A stretch of DNA of 64,000 nt from Mycobacterium sp. SMC-8 (GCF_025263565.1 NZ_CP079865.1:4650001-4714000), one strand, 5' to 3'. Positions 26,981 to 35,640 are shown, counted from the first letter of the stretch. A program made the numbers and translations. Notes: generated by a model not told the origin, from the letters alone.

Positions 26981-28281
26981 GCGGACCGGTGCGTGTCGGC
27001 GTGGTCGGCACCGGCTACGTCGGGCTGACGACCGCGGTCTGCCTGGGCGGGCACCGCGGCGTGGACACCGTCGCCGTCGACATCGACCGGGCCAAGGTGG
27101 ACCGCTTGTGCGCCGGCGTCGCGGTGCTCGACGAGCCCGGACTGGCGCCGCTGCTGGCCGCCGGCACGCGGGCCGGCACGCTGCGGTTCTCGACGGACTT
27201 CGCGAGGCTGGCCGACCGCAACGTGGTGTTCGTCTGTGTGCCGACACCGCAGGGCGACGACGGGGCCTCCGACCTGAGAGCGGTCGACCAGGCGCTGGAC
27301 CGGCTGAAGGCGGTGCTGCAGCCGGGGGCGGTGGTCGCACTGAAATCCACCGTGCCGGTGGGCACCACGCGCCGGGCCGCGCGACGACTGAGGCCGGCGC
27401 GGATCGGGGTGGTGTCCAGCCCGGAGTTCCTCCGGGAAGGTCACGCGGTCGCCGACTTCGTGCACCCGAACCGCATCGTCGTCGGCGCCCTGACCTGTCA
27501 TGACGCGGAGCTGGTATGCGCCGCGTACGGCGACGCCGGCCCGGTGCTGCGGATGAGCCCCGAGAGCGCGGAGCTGGCCAAGTATGCCAGCAACGCCTTC
27601 CTGGCGGTGAAACTCTCGTATGCGAACTCGATCGCGTCGCTGTGCGCACGGTTGGGCGCCGACATCGGGGATGTGACCGCGTGCATGGGCGCCGACGACA
27701 GGATCGGCGCGTCGTTCCTGCGGCCGGGGCCCGGATGGGGCGGCTCCTGCCTACCGAAAGACACTGCGGCGCTGGTGCATACGGCCCGATCGCGGAATCT
27801 GGTACTCGGCGAGGTGGAAGCGGCGCGGACTACCAACGCCGCGCAACCGCGGCGCATCAGCGACGCGCTGCTCGCAGCGCTGCGGGACGGTCTCGACGGC
27901 GCCCGGATCACCGCGCTCGGGCTCACCTTCAAGGCGGACACCAGCGACACCAGGGACTCCCCGGCGCTGGCGGTGTGCGCACATCTGGCGGCCCACGGTG
28001 CGGTGGTGTGCGGCTACGATCCGCAACTGTCAGCGATAGACGCCCGTGCGCTGGACCGGGTCGGGGTGATCGCCGTCGACGACCCGTACCGCGCCGCCAA
28101 GTCCGCGGACGCGATCGTGCTGCTCACCGAGTGGCCCGAGTTCGGCGACCTCGATTGGTCGCAGATCGCCGACCAGGCGCCGGGCGCGGTGGTCGCCGAC
28201 ACCCGCACGATGCTCGACCCCGCGGCGGTCAGGTCCGCCGGGCTCGGCTACCTCGGCAGCGGATGCGCCGACGGATTCTGA
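26977..28281 (+). CDS. UDP-glucose 6-dehydrogenase
   Basis: A 434-residue enzyme of the UDP-glucose/GDP-mannose dehydrogenase family, oxidising UDP-glucose to UDP-glucuronate with two NAD. The Rossmann motif VRVGVVGTGYVGLTTAVCL opens the protein. Further motifs are VPTPQGDDGASDL, VSSPEFLREGHAVADF, HPNRIVVG and the catalytic Cys in GWGGSCLPKDTAAL. The C-terminal domain has GLTFKADTSDTRDSPAL. The product would feed the UXS-like enzyme at 18200, giving UDP-xylose. The ATG overlaps the preceding stop, and the 3' end overlaps phoU by 34 bases on the opposite strand. GDP-mannose as substrate cannot be excluded from motifs alone. Confidence 0.92.
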   Translation: MSGPVRVGVVGTGYVGLTTAVCLGGHRGVDTVAVDIDRAKVDRLCAGVAVLDEPGLAPLLAAGTRAGTLRFSTDFARLADRNVVFVCVPTPQGDDGASDLRAVDQALDRLKAVLQPGAVVALKSTVPVGTTRRAARRLRPARIGVVSSPEFLREGHAVADFVHPNRIVVGALTCHDAELVCAAYGDAGPVLRMSPESAELAKYASNAFLAVKLSYANSIASLCARLGADIGDVTACMGADDRIGASFLRPGPGWGGSCLPKDTAALVHTARSRNLVLGEVEAARTTNAAQPRRISDALLAALRDGLDGARITALGLTFKADTSDTRDSPALAVCAHLAAHGAVVCGYDPQLSAIDARALDRVGVIAVDDPYRAAKSADAIVLLTEWPEFGDLDWSQIADQAPGAVVADTRTMLDPAAVRSAGLGYLGSGCADGF

Positions 28282-28952
28282 CGGGTGGCGCCGTGCTCGT
28301 CCCCGCCGCCGCTGAGTTGGGTGCCGGTGACCTGGAAATGGACACGACGGGCGATCTCGACCGCGTGGTCGGCGAAGCGCTCGTAGAACCGTCCGAGTAG
28401 CACCAGGTCGGCCGCGACGGTCGGACCGTGCGGCCACTGCGGGCTCATCAACCGCGCGAACAACTCACGGTGCAGATCGTTCATCCGTACGTCGCTGTCA
28501 CAGACCTTGCGCGCCAGATCCGCGTCCCGGCTCCGCACGGTCGCCTGCGCCAGATTCGCCAGTTCCGTTGCTGTGGAAGCCATCTCGGCGAAAAGATCAT
28601 GGACGTCGGCGGGCACCACGGACTCCGGGTGCCTGCGGCGCGCCGTGCGCGCCACGTTGGAGGCCAGCCCGCCCATCCGGTCGGCGTCCGCGGCGATGTA
28701 GAGCGCGGCGACGACGGCGCGCAGGTCCCGCGCGACCGGGGCCTGCAGGGCCAGCATGCTGTACGCGCGCTCGTGGACCGCGTTACCGAGCTGCGTCAGC
28801 CGTTTCAGGTCGAACGCGACACGCTCGGCGGCGGCGACGTCGCCTTCGAGCAGTGCGGTGGAGGCACCCTGTGCGAGCGCCGAGGCGCGGCCGCACATCT
28901 CGGCCAGATCCTCGATCAGGACCTCGAGGGCCTGATGGAATTCGTCGCGCAT
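28248..28952 (-). CDS. phoU: PhoU-family phosphate signalling regulator
   Basis: A 234-residue all-helical protein made of two PhoU repeats (MRDEFHQALEVLIEDLAEMC; AVARDLRAVVAALYIAADAD-type core; DLVLLGRFYERFADHAVEIA with the E/D metal-binding motif). PhoU couples the Pst transporter to the phosphate two-component system, and in mycobacteria influences persistence and stress tolerance. No pst genes are adjacent. A close match to the SigF promoter lies 34 bases upstream (28986-29010), suggesting stress-induced expression of this copy. The C-terminal tail is a non-conserved Gly/His-rich extension overlapping the UDP-glucose dehydrogenase gene. Confidence 0.93.
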   Translation of the reverse strand: MRDEFHQALEVLIEDLAEMCGRASALAQGASTALLEGDVAAAERVAFDLKRLTQLGNAVHERAYSMLALQAPVARDLRAVVAALYIAADADRMGGLASNVARTARRRHPESVVPADVHDLFAEMASTATELANLAQATVRSRDADLARKVCDSDVRMNDLHRELFARLMSPQWPHGPTVAADLVLLGRFYERFADHAVEIARRVHFQVTGTQLSGGGDEHGATRQNPSAHPLPR

Positions 28953-28985
28953 GGTGTCCCCAGAAGTCTCGTCGTTGTGGCCCCG

Positions 28986-29010
28986 TACCCGGGGAACACG
29001 ATGTCAAACC
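28986..29010 (-). promoter_or_regulatory. SigF-type promoter of phoU
   Basis: On the minus strand GGTTT (29010-29006), a 15-base spacer and GGGTA (28990-28986). This equals the mycobacterial SigF consensus. Predicted transcription start about 28979, giving a leader of some 27 bases before the ATG at 28952. Confidence 0.75.
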
Positions 29011-29055
29011 GAGTAAGTTCAGACACGTCCGAGCACCTCGGCGAACCGATGACGG

Positions 29056-30813
29056 TTGAACGCACAGCCCGACAATGACGCGGACGAGACCTTCGAAGTC
29101 TTGTTGCGGTACATCCGCGACGCCCGGGGTTTCGATTTCACCGGTTACAAGCGCACCTCGCTGATTCGGCGGGTCCGGCACCGGATGGATCAGGCCGGGT
29201 TCAGCAGCTACGAGGAGTACCTGGACACGCTGCAGGCCAGCGCCGACGAGTTCGCGGCGCTGTTCAACACGATCTTGATCAACGTCACCAGCTTCTTCCG
29301 CGACCCCGACGCGTGGGACTACGTGCGCGACGAGGTGGTGCCCACACTGCTGGCCGAGCGAGGCCCCGCCGACCCGATCCGCGTATGGAGCGCCGGGTGC
29401 GCGTCGGGTCAGGAGGCCTTCACGCTGGCGATGATCCTCGCCGAGGCGCGTGTGGCCTCCTACGACGCCAGGGCCGTCGAATCGGTGCCGGTGGATCTTC
29501 TGAAAAGTCATTTCGACCAGGTCAACGGGCGGTACGTCTTCCGGAAAGACCTGCGGCGGGCCGTGATCTTCGGCCGCAACGACCTGGTCAAGGACGCACC
29601 CATCTCCCGCGTGGACCTGCTGGTGTGCCGCAACACCCTGATGTACCTGAACGCCGACACCCAGCGCAACATGGTGAGCCGGCTGCACTTCGCGCTCGCC
29701 CCGCGCGGGGTGCTGTTCCTCGGGCACGCCGAGATGCTGCTCAGCCACACCGACCGGTTCACACCGCTGAACCTGAGACACCGCGTCTTCCGGAGGGTGC
29801 CGACGGCCGGCGACAACGGCGAGCGTCACCCCGCCGCGATGATGTTCGAGCGTCACCCCGACACGACCGGGCTGCCCACAATCCGAGATCTCGCCTTCCG
29901 CGCCAGTCCGGTGGCGCAGATCGTCCTGGCCGCCGACGACACCGTGGCCATGATCAACCAGCAGGCAGAGACCACGTTCGGGCTGTCGGCCCGCGACATC
30001 GGCCGGGTGCTGCGCGACCTCGACGTCTCGTACCGCCCGGTCGAGCTGCGCGCCTACCTCGACCAGGCGAAGTCGGAACGTCGCTCGGCACGCATCCAGG
30101 ACGTGCAGTGGCAGCGGCCCGGCAGCGATTCGGTCTGGTTCGAGATCCACGTCAACCCGCTGGTGGACGGCGACAACGCGCTGCTCGGCGTCTCGGTGGT
30201 GTTCTTCGACGTGACCTCGACCCGCGCGCTGGTGGACAAGATCGTGCAGACCAACCGGCAGCTGGAGACCGCCTACGAAGAACTTCAGTCGACCAACGAG
30301 GAACTCGAGACCACCAACGAGGAACTTCAGTCCACCAACGAAGAGCTCGAGACCATGAACGAGGAACTCCAGTCGACCAACGACGAGCTGCACACGATCA
30401 ACGACACGTTGCGGGAGCGCAGCGTTGAGCTCGACGAGTCGACGGCTTTCGTCGAATCCCTGATCGGGGCCATCCGGCTCGGCCTCGCGGTGGTGGACCG
30501 GCAGATGCGGGTGGTGGTGTGGAACCGCGGGTGCGAGGAACTGTGGGGGCTGCGCTCCGATGAGGCCGTCGGAAAAGCGCTGCCCACCTTGGACATCGGG
30601 CTGCCCACCGAAGAGCTGAAACCACTCATCGGCGCGGTCTTCGTCGACGGTGACCTCAGCGAGCACACCACCGTGGATGCGGTGAACAGGCGCGGGCGGG
30701 CCACCCGGGTTCGGGTGCTGTGCACGGCGTTCCGCTCCGCCGACAATGCGGTCAACGGCGCGCTGCTGCTGATGGAGGCTCAGGGCCAGGCGCCGGCCCC
30801 AGGATCAGCCTGA
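29056..30813 (+). CDS. CheR-type methyltransferase with two PAS domains and a coiled-coil; catalytic domain shortened
   Basis: A 585-residue signalling protein. The start must be at or after TTG 29056, because a stop lies at 29050. Residues 12-80 are the CheR N-terminal domain (GFDFTGYKRTSLIRRV). Residues 108-245 are the methyltransferase domain (RVWSAGCASGQEAFTLAMIL, VDLLVCRNTLMYLN, GHAEMLL). Two PAS domains lie at about 280-385 and 465-575, separated by a QSTNEELET-type coiled-coil. Between LAMILAEA and RVASYDARAVE about 25-30 residues are missing relative to other CheR proteins, removing the IYATDVDEEAL-type strand that contacts S-adenosylmethionine. It may be catalytically dead. It is divergent from phoU. 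Confidence 0.85.
   Translation: MNAQPDNDADETFEVLLRYIRDARGFDFTGYKRTSLIRRVRHRMDQAGFSSYEEYLDTLQASADEFAALFNTILINVTSFFRDPDAWDYVRDEVVPTLLAERGPADPIRVWSAGCASGQEAFTLAMILAEARVASYDARAVESVPVDLLKSHFDQVNGRYVFRKDLRRAVIFGRNDLVKDAPISRVDLLVCRNTLMYLNADTQRNMVSRLHFALAPRGVLFLGHAEMLLSHTDRFTPLNLRHRVFRRVPTAGDNGERHPAAMMFERHPDTTGLPTIRDLAFRASPVAQIVLAADDTVAMINQQAETTFGLSARDIGRVLRDLDVSYRPVELRAYLDQAKSERRSARIQDVQWQRPGSDSVWFEIHVNPLVDGDNALLGVSVVFFDVTSTRALVDKIVQTNRQLETAYEELQSTNEELETTNEELQSTNEELETMNEELQSTNDELHTINDTLRERSVELDESTAFVESLIGAIRLGLAVVDRQMRVVVWNRGCEELWGLRSDEAVGKALPTLDIGLPTEELKPLIGAVFVDGDLSEHTTVDAVNRRGRATRVRVLCTAFRSADNAVNGALLLMEAQGQAPAPGSA
30258..30411 (+). repeat. In-gene tandem repeat coding for a coiled-coil linker
   Basis: The DNA repeats units that encode ELQSTNEE, ELETTNEE, ELQSTNEE, ELETMNEE and ELQSTNDE. 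These are seven- to eight-residue amphipathic repeats typical of the signalling helix that links PAS domains in CheR-PAS proteins. Repeat number is a potential site of slippage. Confidence 0.75.
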
Positions 30814-30853
30814 CGCGGCCGGTCATCCATCAAACGAAGCGTTCGTGTAAGCG

Positions 30854-30878
30854 GGTGGCGCCCGTACCGCGACGGGTA
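30854..30878 (+). promoter_or_regulatory. Possible SigF-type promoter of the sigma-factor gene
   Basis: GGTGG (30854-30858), 15 bases, then GGGTA (30874-30878), ending 10 bases before the ATG at 30889. The -10 is perfect but the -35 matches only three of five positions. It would imply autoregulation and a very short leader; this is tentative. Confidence 0.35.
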
Positions 30879-30888
30879 CCCGAACCAC

Positions 30889-31677
30889 ATGAGTTCCGGC
30901 GACGAGCTTGACTTCGCGTGGATCCACGCGGCGTTCGTCAGGCTGCGCGCGCTGCCCCCGGACTCGGCCGATCGCGGCAGGCTGCGCGACGAGATCATCC
31001 GCCGCTGCCTGCCCGTCGCCGACCGGATCGCACGCCGCTACGACCACCGCGGCGAGACCCACGACGACCTGGTGCAGGTGGCACGGGTGGGCCTGGTGAA
31101 CTCGGTCAACCGGTTCGATCCGGCGGCCGGCCCAGAGTTCCTGTCGTTCGCGATCCCGACGATGCTGGGCGAGGTCAAACGCTATTTCCGGGACTGCGGT
31201 TGGGCGGTCAACGTGCCGCGGCGGCTCAAGGACCTCTATCCCTCGCTGGCGCCGGCGAGCGCCGAGCTGACTCAGCGCCTGGGCCGGTCCCCGAACGCGG
31301 CGGAACTGGCAGCCCTGTTGGAGGTCGACCGGATGGAGGTCGCCGAGGCGCTCACCGCCGCCGCGGGATTCAAGACCCGGTCGATCGACGCCGCGTCGAC
31401 CTCCGGTGAGGACAGCCCGTCGCTCGCCGACCGACTCGGCGATCCCGATCCGGCCCTCGACCTCGTCGACGAATGCGACGAGCTGCGCGCGCAATTGGCG
31501 TCACTTCCGCGGCGGGAGTACCGGATCGTCATCATGCGGTTCTTCGAGTCGCTGACCCAGACCGAGATCGCCGAGCGGATGGGGATGTCGCAGATGCACG
31601 TGTCAAGGCTCCTGGCCCAGTCGCTGCGCCGCCTGCGCTCCGCAATGGGCGGTGCGGACGACGCAGCGATCGCCTGA
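30889..31677 (+). CDS. SigB/SigF/SigG-family alternative RNA polymerase sigma factor
   Basis: A 262-residue group 3 sigma factor. Region 2 includes RDEIIRRCLPVADRIARRYD, DDLVQVARVGLVNSVNRFDP and FAIPTMLGEVKRYFRD. Region 3 is LKDLYPSLAPASAELTQRLG, and region 4 is ALPRREYRIVIMRFFESLTQ-like (here LASLPRREY onward) with the helix-turn-helix TEIAERMGMSQMHVSRLL. It resembles mycobacterial SigF, which directs general stress and stationary-phase genes. In M. tuberculosis sigF follows its anti-sigma gene; here none is adjacent, and the STAS/ATPase at 13914 is the nearest candidate partner. Many rapid growers carry several SigF paralogues, so the exact name is left open. Confidence 0.9.
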   Translation: MSSGDELDFAWIHAAFVRLRALPPDSADRGRLRDEIIRRCLPVADRIARRYDHRGETHDDLVQVARVGLVNSVNRFDPAAGPEFLSFAIPTMLGEVKRYFRDCGWAVNVPRRLKDLYPSLAPASAELTQRLGRSPNAAELAALLEVDRMEVAEALTAAAGFKTRSIDAASTSGEDSPSLADRLGDPDPALDLVDECDELRAQLASLPRREYRIVIMRFFESLTQTEIAERMGMSQMHVSRLLAQSLRRLRSAMGGADDAAIA

Positions 31678-31721
31678 TCTTCTGTCCTACGCTGTGCGGA
31701 GCAGTATCCGGAAAGCGAACA

Positions 31722-33872
31722 TCACTTTCTGCGGCGAGTCCGGCGGGTGGCCGGTGCCGCCGCGCGCACCGGTGCCACCGCCGAGGCCATCACCGAATCG
31801 GCGCGGTCCCACACCCGGTGCAGACCCAGCGCGGCCAGCAGTTCGGCACCGAACGACGACGAGGCGTCATCGTCGGTCACCACGCCGGGATCCTGCAGGT
31901 CGATGTCGACCTTCTGCAACGCCGCACGCGCATCGCCCCACGCGCCCAACGGCTTGCAGTGCCGCAGCATCTCGTGCAGCAGGATCACCATTTTGATGTC
32001 GACATTCTCCAGTGCGCCGCCGGCCACCACGACGGCGTCGAACTCGATCGAGCGCGCGGTGTCGAAGGTGCGGTCCACGGTCAGGGTGCGCCGGCCCGAC
32101 TTCAGAGTGCCGCCCGCCGGCGCGACGATCGCCGGGATGACACCGGCCTTGTCCAGCGACTTGACGAGTTTGGCGACCCCGGCGAGATCGGAATCCCTGT
32201 CGGCGATGATCGCCACCTTGCGCCCCTTCACCGGGCCCCGTGTGGTGACGACCTGCGACAGGGCCGGTGACAGCGTCACCTCGGCCGGTGGATTACCCTT
32301 CGGCGCGGGCAGTCCGAGTCCCTGCGCCACCTGCTCGCAGAGTTCGGCGTCGACGTTGGACAGCACCTCCAGCTGCCGTTCCTTGATGGCTTGCTCGTAG
32401 CACTTGCCGAGCTCGAAGGTGAACGCCTCGACGACGTGTGCCTGCTCGATCGGGGTCAGCGAGCGGTAGAACATCGCCGCCTGGGTGAAATGGTCGTCGA
32501 ACGACGTCGGTGCGACCCGCGCCACCCGGCCCTCCACCGGACGGGCGGTCTGCACGTAGCCGCCCTCGTCCGCATCGGCGACCACGGGCTCGCCGCCGTC
32601 GATGCTGTTCGGCCGGTACGGCGCCTGCCCGGTGTGGATCGCGCTCTGGTGCATACCGTCGCGCAACATGTCGTTGACCGGGCAGCGGGGCCGGTTGATC
32701 GGCAGCTGAGTGAAATTCGGCCCGCCCAGCCTGGTCAGCTGTGTGTCCAGGTACGAGAACAGCCGGGCCTGCATCAGCGGGTCGTTGGTGACCTCGATTC
32801 CGGGGACCAGGTTGCCGGTGTGGAAGGCCACCTGCTCGGTCTCGGCGAAATAGTTGGTGGGGTTGCGGTTGAGCGTGAGCTTCCCGATCAGCTGCACCGG
32901 GACCAGTTCCTCAGGCACGATCTTGGTCGGGTCGAGCAGGTCGATGCCCTCGAAGGTCTCGGTGCCGTCGTCGGGCATCACCTGCACGCCGAGCTCATAC
33001 TCCAGTGGCGCGCCCGCCTCGATGCCGTCGGCCATGTCGCGGCGGTGGAAGTCAGGATCGAAACCGGCGGCCAGCTGGGCCTCCTCCCACACCAGTGAGT
33101 GCACCCCGGCGACCGGCTTCCAGTGGAGTTTCACCAGGCTGGTCTCGCCCTTGGCGTTGACCAGCCGGAAGGTGTGGACCCCGAAGCCCTCCATGGTGCG
33201 GTAGGACCGCGGGATGCCGCGGTCACTCATGTTCCACAGCACGTGGTGGGTGGCCTCGGTGTGCAGGGACACGAAGTCCCAGAACGTGTCGTGCGCCGAC
33301 TGGGCCTGCGGTATCTCACGATCGGGATGCGGCTTGCCCGCGTGGATCACGTCGGGGAACTTGATGCCGTCCTGGATGAAGAAGACCGGGATGTTGTTGC
33401 CGACGAGATCGAACGTGCCTTCGTCGGTGTAGAACTTGACCGCGAAACCCCGGGTGTCGCGCACGGTGTCGGCGGACCCGCGGGAACCCAGCACGGTGGA
33501 GAAACGGCAGAAGACGTCGGTCTGCTTACCCTTGGACGCCAGGAACGCCGCTTTGGTGATCGAGGCGGCGTTGCCGTAGGCCTCGAAGACGCCATGGGCC
33601 GCAGCGCCTCTGGCGTGCACCACCCGCTCGGGGATCCGTTCGTGGTCGAAATGGGTGATCTTCTCCCGGAGGTGGAAGTCCTCCATCAGCGTGGGGCCGC
33701 GGCTGCCCGCCTTCAGCGAGTGATCGGTGTCGGGGATCCGGACGCCCTGCGCGGTGGTGAGGAACCGGCCCGTCTGTGCGCGCGGATCAGGTTGTTCGTC
33801 AGTGCTTTTCGACGCACCGGTGGGACTGACCTTGGCAGGGGCGGACTGGTCTCGCTTACGCGGAGCGGGCAT
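31722..33872 (-). CDS. katE: Large-subunit catalase HPII type
   Basis: A 716-residue monofunctional haem catalase with the C-terminal flavodoxin-like domain of HPII enzymes (normal for clade 2). Catalytic His is in [19 protein letters not shown]; then [15 protein letters not shown], the haem-ligand Tyr region [15 protein letters not shown], and the C-terminal [12 protein letters not shown]. Chosen start ATG 33872 ([14 protein letters not shown]) has GGAGG 7-8 bases upstream; the frame continues to 34007 without meaning. It breaks down hydrogen peroxide in stationary phase or stress. A SigF-type promoter lies just upstream inside the end of the next gene. Confidence 0.95.
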   Translation of the reverse strand: MPAPRKRDQSAPAKVSPTGASKSTDEQPDPRAQTGRFLTTAQGVRIPDTDHSLKAGSRGPTLMEDFHLREKITHFDHERIPERVVHARGAAAHGVFEAYGNAASITKAAFLASKGKQTDVFCRFSTVLGSRGSADTVRDTRGFAVKFYTDEGTFDLVGNNIPVFFIQDGIKFPDVIHAGKPHPDREIPQAQSAHDTFWDFVSLHTEATHHVLWNMSDRGIPRSYRTMEGFGVHTFRLVNAKGETSLVKLHWKPVAGVHSLVWEEAQLAAGFDPDFHRRDMADGIEAGAPLEYELGVQVMPDDGTETFEGIDLLDPTKIVPEELVPVQLIGKLTLNRNPTNYFAETEQVAFHTGNLVPGIEVTNDPLMQARLFSYLDTQLTRLGGPNFTQLPINRPRCPVNDMLRDGMHQSAIHTGQAPYRPNSIDGGEPVVADADEGGYVQTARPVEGRVARVAPTSFDDHFTQAAMFYRSLTPIEQAHVVEAFTFELGKCYEQAIKERQLEVLSNVDAELCEQVAQGLGLPAPKGNPPAEVTLSPALSQVVTTRGPVKGRKVAIIADRDSDLAGVAKLVKSLDKAGVIPAIVAPAGGTLKSGRRTLTVDRTFDTARSIEFDAVVVAGGALENVDIKMVILLHEMLRHCKPLGAWGDARAALQKVDIDLQDPGVVTDDDASSSFGAELLAALGLHRVWDRADSVMASAVAPVRAAAPATRRTRRRK

Positions 33873-33913
33873 GTGGTGCCTCCGTATCGACGGGTGGGGG
33901 AGCCCTTCCGACG

Positions 33914-33937
33914 TACCCGTTGGAGAACGTGTCAAAC
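33914..33937 (-). promoter_or_regulatory. SigF-type promoter of katE
   Basis: On the minus strand GTTT (33937-33934), a 15-base spacer and GGGTA (33918-33914), about 42 bases before the katE ATG. It overlaps the stop codon of the upstream gene. The flanking bases are similar to those of the phoU promoter (both start GTTTGACA). Confidence 0.72.
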
Positions 33938-35590
33938 GCTCGGGATCTCCGGATCGCAGCGCACATCGAGCAGGGTGGGACCCGGCGCCGACAACGCCCA
34001 GTCCCACGCGCGGCCGAGGTCGTCTTCCGATTCGACCGTCCTGGCGTCCACGCCCATGGTCTGCGCCACCGCGGCGTAGCTGACGGCGGGCAGGGTCTGG
34101 GACGGCTCGAACCTCGGCGTGCCGCTCTCGCGCAGCTCCCAGGTCACCTGGTTGAGGTCACCGTTGCCGAACACGCACACCACGAGGCGCTGGTCGTCCC
34201 ACTCGTCGCGGTAGCGGGCGATGGTCAGCAGTTCGTTGAGGCCGTTCATCTGCATCGCGCCGTCACCGACCAGCGCGATCGCGGGACGGTCGGGATAGGC
34301 GAATTTCGCGCCGATCGCGTACGGCACCGCACACCCCATCGAGGCCAGCGTTCCCGACACCGATCCCCGGACACCGGCGGTGAACTTCACACACTGCGCA
34401 TACCAGGCCGTCGAGGATCCGGAATCGGCTGTCACGATCGCGTTGTCCGGCAACCGATCCGGCAGCTCCCAGGCGATACGCATCGGATTCACCGGCTGAG
34501 CCGGACGCATGCACTCCTGTTCCAGATCAGTCCACCACCGCCGCACGTCCGTTTCGATGCTTTCGCGCCAGTGGGTATGAGGCTTCGGACGTAGATGCTG
34601 TTGCAGCCCAGCCAGGGTGACCCGGGCGTCGGCGACGATGTTCAGCTCGGTCGGATACCGCATCCCGATCGAGGTGCCGTCGTCGTCGATCTGGACCGCG
34701 CGGGCCTGACCGAACTCTGGGAGGTACTGGGTGTAGGGGAAGTTCGAGCCGACGATCAGCAGGGTGTCGCAGGCGCGCATCATCTTGTGGCTCGGTCGGG
34801 ACCCGAGCATGCCGATCGGGCCGGTGACGAACGGCAGGTCGTCCGGTAGAACGTCCTTGCCCAGCAAGGCTTTCGCCACTCCGGCGCCGGTGAGTTCGGC
34901 GACCCGGACGACCTCCCGCCGTGCCCCGCGTGCGCCCTGGCCGATCAGGATGGCGACCCGTTCGCCGTCGTTGAGGATCTCCGCCGCCCGCCGCACCTGG
35001 CCCTCGGCGGGCGTGATGACCCCGAACTCGTCGACGGGATCGCTGGACGGGAGGTGCTTGCCCTGGTGCTCTGGCGGTTCGTACTCCGTGTCCTGAAGAT
35101 CGGACGGGACGATGACGACCGTCGGCGCGCGCCGGGTCCTCGCTGTCCGGATGGCCCGGTCCAGCGCCATGGGCAGCTGTTCGGACACGTTGACCTCGAC
35201 GACATAGTCACTGGCCACGTCGGCGAACAGCGCCTGCAGGTCCACCTCCTGCTGGTAGCTGCTGCCCATCGCGCTGCGCGCGGTCTGCCCGATGATCGCG
35301 ACCACCGGCACATGGTCGAGTTTGGCGTCGTAGAGACCGTTGAGCAGGTGGACCGCGCCCGGTCCGGAGGTCGCCAGGCAGACCCCGACCTCGCCGGAGA
35401 ACTTGGCGTACCCGACGGCGGCCATCGCGGCCATCTCCTCGTGGCGGGCCTGGACGAACCGGGGATCGTCGTGGGCGCGGCTCAGCGCCGAGATCAGCCC
35501 GTTGATGCCGTCACCCGGGTAGCCGAAGACGTGGGTGATGTTCCACTGGCGGAGGCGGTCGAGGATGAAGTCGGACACATCGGTGGGCAT
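33932..35590 (-). CDS. Thiamine-diphosphate-dependent enzyme, pyruvate oxidase/acetolactate synthase-like
   Basis: A 552-residue protein of the POX/ALS superfamily. Pyr domain at the N-terminus: HVFGYPGDGINGLISAL, the activating Glu in ARHEEMAAMAAVGYAK, and GVCLATSGPGAVHLLNGLYD. The middle domain has GQGARGARREVV. The PP domain has ALVGDGAMQMNGLNELLTIA with metal ligands GDGAMQM and, further on, NGDLNQVTWE. It most resembles pyruvate dehydrogenase (quinone)/pyruvate oxidase and probably turns pyruvate to acetate, but the specific substrate is inferred. ATG 35590 is 9 bases after a SigF-type -10, implying a leaderless stress transcript. It lies directly upstream of katE, same strand. Confidence 0.85.
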   Translation of the reverse strand: MPTDVSDFILDRLRQWNITHVFGYPGDGINGLISALSRAHDDPRFVQARHEEMAAMAAVGYAKFSGEVGVCLATSGPGAVHLLNGLYDAKLDHVPVVAIIGQTARSAMGSSYQQEVDLQALFADVASDYVVEVNVSEQLPMALDRAIRTARTRRAPTVVIVPSDLQDTEYEPPEHQGKHLPSSDPVDEFGVITPAEGQVRRAAEILNDGERVAILIGQGARGARREVVRVAELTGAGVAKALLGKDVLPDDLPFVTGPIGMLGSRPSHKMMRACDTLLIVGSNFPYTQYLPEFGQARAVQIDDDGTSIGMRYPTELNIVADARVTLAGLQQHLRPKPHTHWRESIETDVRRWWTDLEQECMRPAQPVNPMRIAWELPDRLPDNAIVTADSGSSTAWYAQCVKFTAGVRGSVSGTLASMGCAVPYAIGAKFAYPDRPAIALVGDGAMQMNGLNELLTIARYRDEWDDQRLVVCVFGNGDLNQVTWELRESGTPRFEPSQTLPAVSYAAVAQTMGVDARTVESEDDLGRAWDWALSAPGPTLLDVRCDPEIPSV

Positions 35591-35599
35591 ACCGGCGGC

Positions 35600-35624
35600 T
35601 ACCCGCCGGGCTGTCAGTGAAACC
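35600..35624 (-). promoter_or_regulatory. SigF-type promoter of the thiamine-diphosphate enzyme gene
   Basis: On the minus strand GGTTT (35624-35620), a 15-base spacer and GGGTA (35604-35600), ending 9 bases before the ATG at 35590. This is a perfect consensus match with a position that predicts a leaderless mRNA. Confidence 0.75.
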
Positions 35625-35640
35625 GAGTAGGGTTCCGCGC

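Noticed and set aside
30258..30411. CRISPR-like or satellite repeat
   Set aside because: The repeated units code in frame for a known type of coiled-coil linker between PAS domains and have no spacers.
28783..30666. A 627-codon minus-strand open frame opposite the cheR-PAS gene
   Set aside because: Antisense to a gene with clear CheR and PAS motifs; the encoded sequence has no recognisable family.
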